Origin: Eubacterium sp.
GTDB lineage: Bacteria; Bacillota; Clostridia; Lachnospirales; Lachnospiraceae
NCBI GenBank assembly: GCA_017445525.1
Contig: JAFSTZ010000051.1
Span: 1 to 6,565, forward strand
Reading direction: 5' to 3'
DNA: 6,565 nt
The translations under genes and the position numbers were made by a program. The notes under the pieces were generated by a model. It was not told where the DNA came from, did no database searches, and saw only the letters and a list, made by a program, of their open reading frames with translations. Every line of letters starts with the position of its first letter. The stretch's first letter is position 1. Positions 6,541 to 6,565 of this stretch are shown here, piece after piece.

Positions 6541-6565
6541 TTTACCATGTGTAAAAGAACTCGAT

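Noticed and set aside
6547..6565. ATG at 6547 as the start of a downstream gene
   Set aside because: It coincides with the expected transcription start of the 6512-6540 promoter, so it would need leaderless translation; too few bases remain to judge.
1..6565. CRISPR arrays, tRNA or rRNA genes, insertion sequences, attachment sites
   Set aside because: No regularly spaced repeats, cloverleaf or rRNA-like sequence, transposase, or terminal inverted repeats were seen.

Overview
The window (about 42% G+C by eye, all genes on the + strand) looks like chromosomal DNA of a Firmicute. The sigma-A type promoters, G-rich Shine-Dalgarno sites and a very large Cache-type hybrid kinase suggest an anaerobic Clostridia/Lachnospiraceae-like bacterium such as the Butyrivibrio group. 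This placement is inferred from style, not from a marker gene.

Layout: (1) bases 1-408 are the 3' end of an MscS-family mechanosensitive channel gene, cut by the window edge. (2) Bases 409-535 hold a short AT-rich control region with a perfect TATAAT and a dense cluster of CATATGCA/ATGCACAT words. (3) Bases 536-1660 encode a D12-class (alpha group) adenine-specific DNA methyltransferase of the M.FokI-like kind, with no restriction gene beside it in this window. (4) Bases 1661-1899 are intergenic, with two weak hairpins, a strong extended -10 promoter and a leader of about 90 nt. (5) Bases 1900-6456 encode one giant membrane hybrid sensor kinase of 1518 residues. (6) Bases 6457-6565 hold a possible terminator hairpin and a second strong promoter reading out of the window.

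The kinase is the item of interest. Read from its sequence it is: 7 TM segments - TM - dCache - TM - a histidine-kinase dimerisation (DHp) helical pair whose phospho-acceptor His is Gly and which has no ATPase domain - TM - second dCache - TM - intact DHp - HATPase - receiver (REC) - HPt. It looks like two Cache sensor kinases fused or duplicated in one chain, the first reduced to a non-catalytic module. The second dCache carries the residues of the published amino-acid-binding dCache motif; the first has lost part of them. The intact C-terminal part should run a His-Asp-His phosphorelay (H962 to D1261 to H1438) and pass phosphate to a separate response regulator not present here.

The channel, the methyltransferase and the kinase show no obvious functional link. 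The methyltransferase and the kinase each have their own promoter, so they are best read as separate transcription units.
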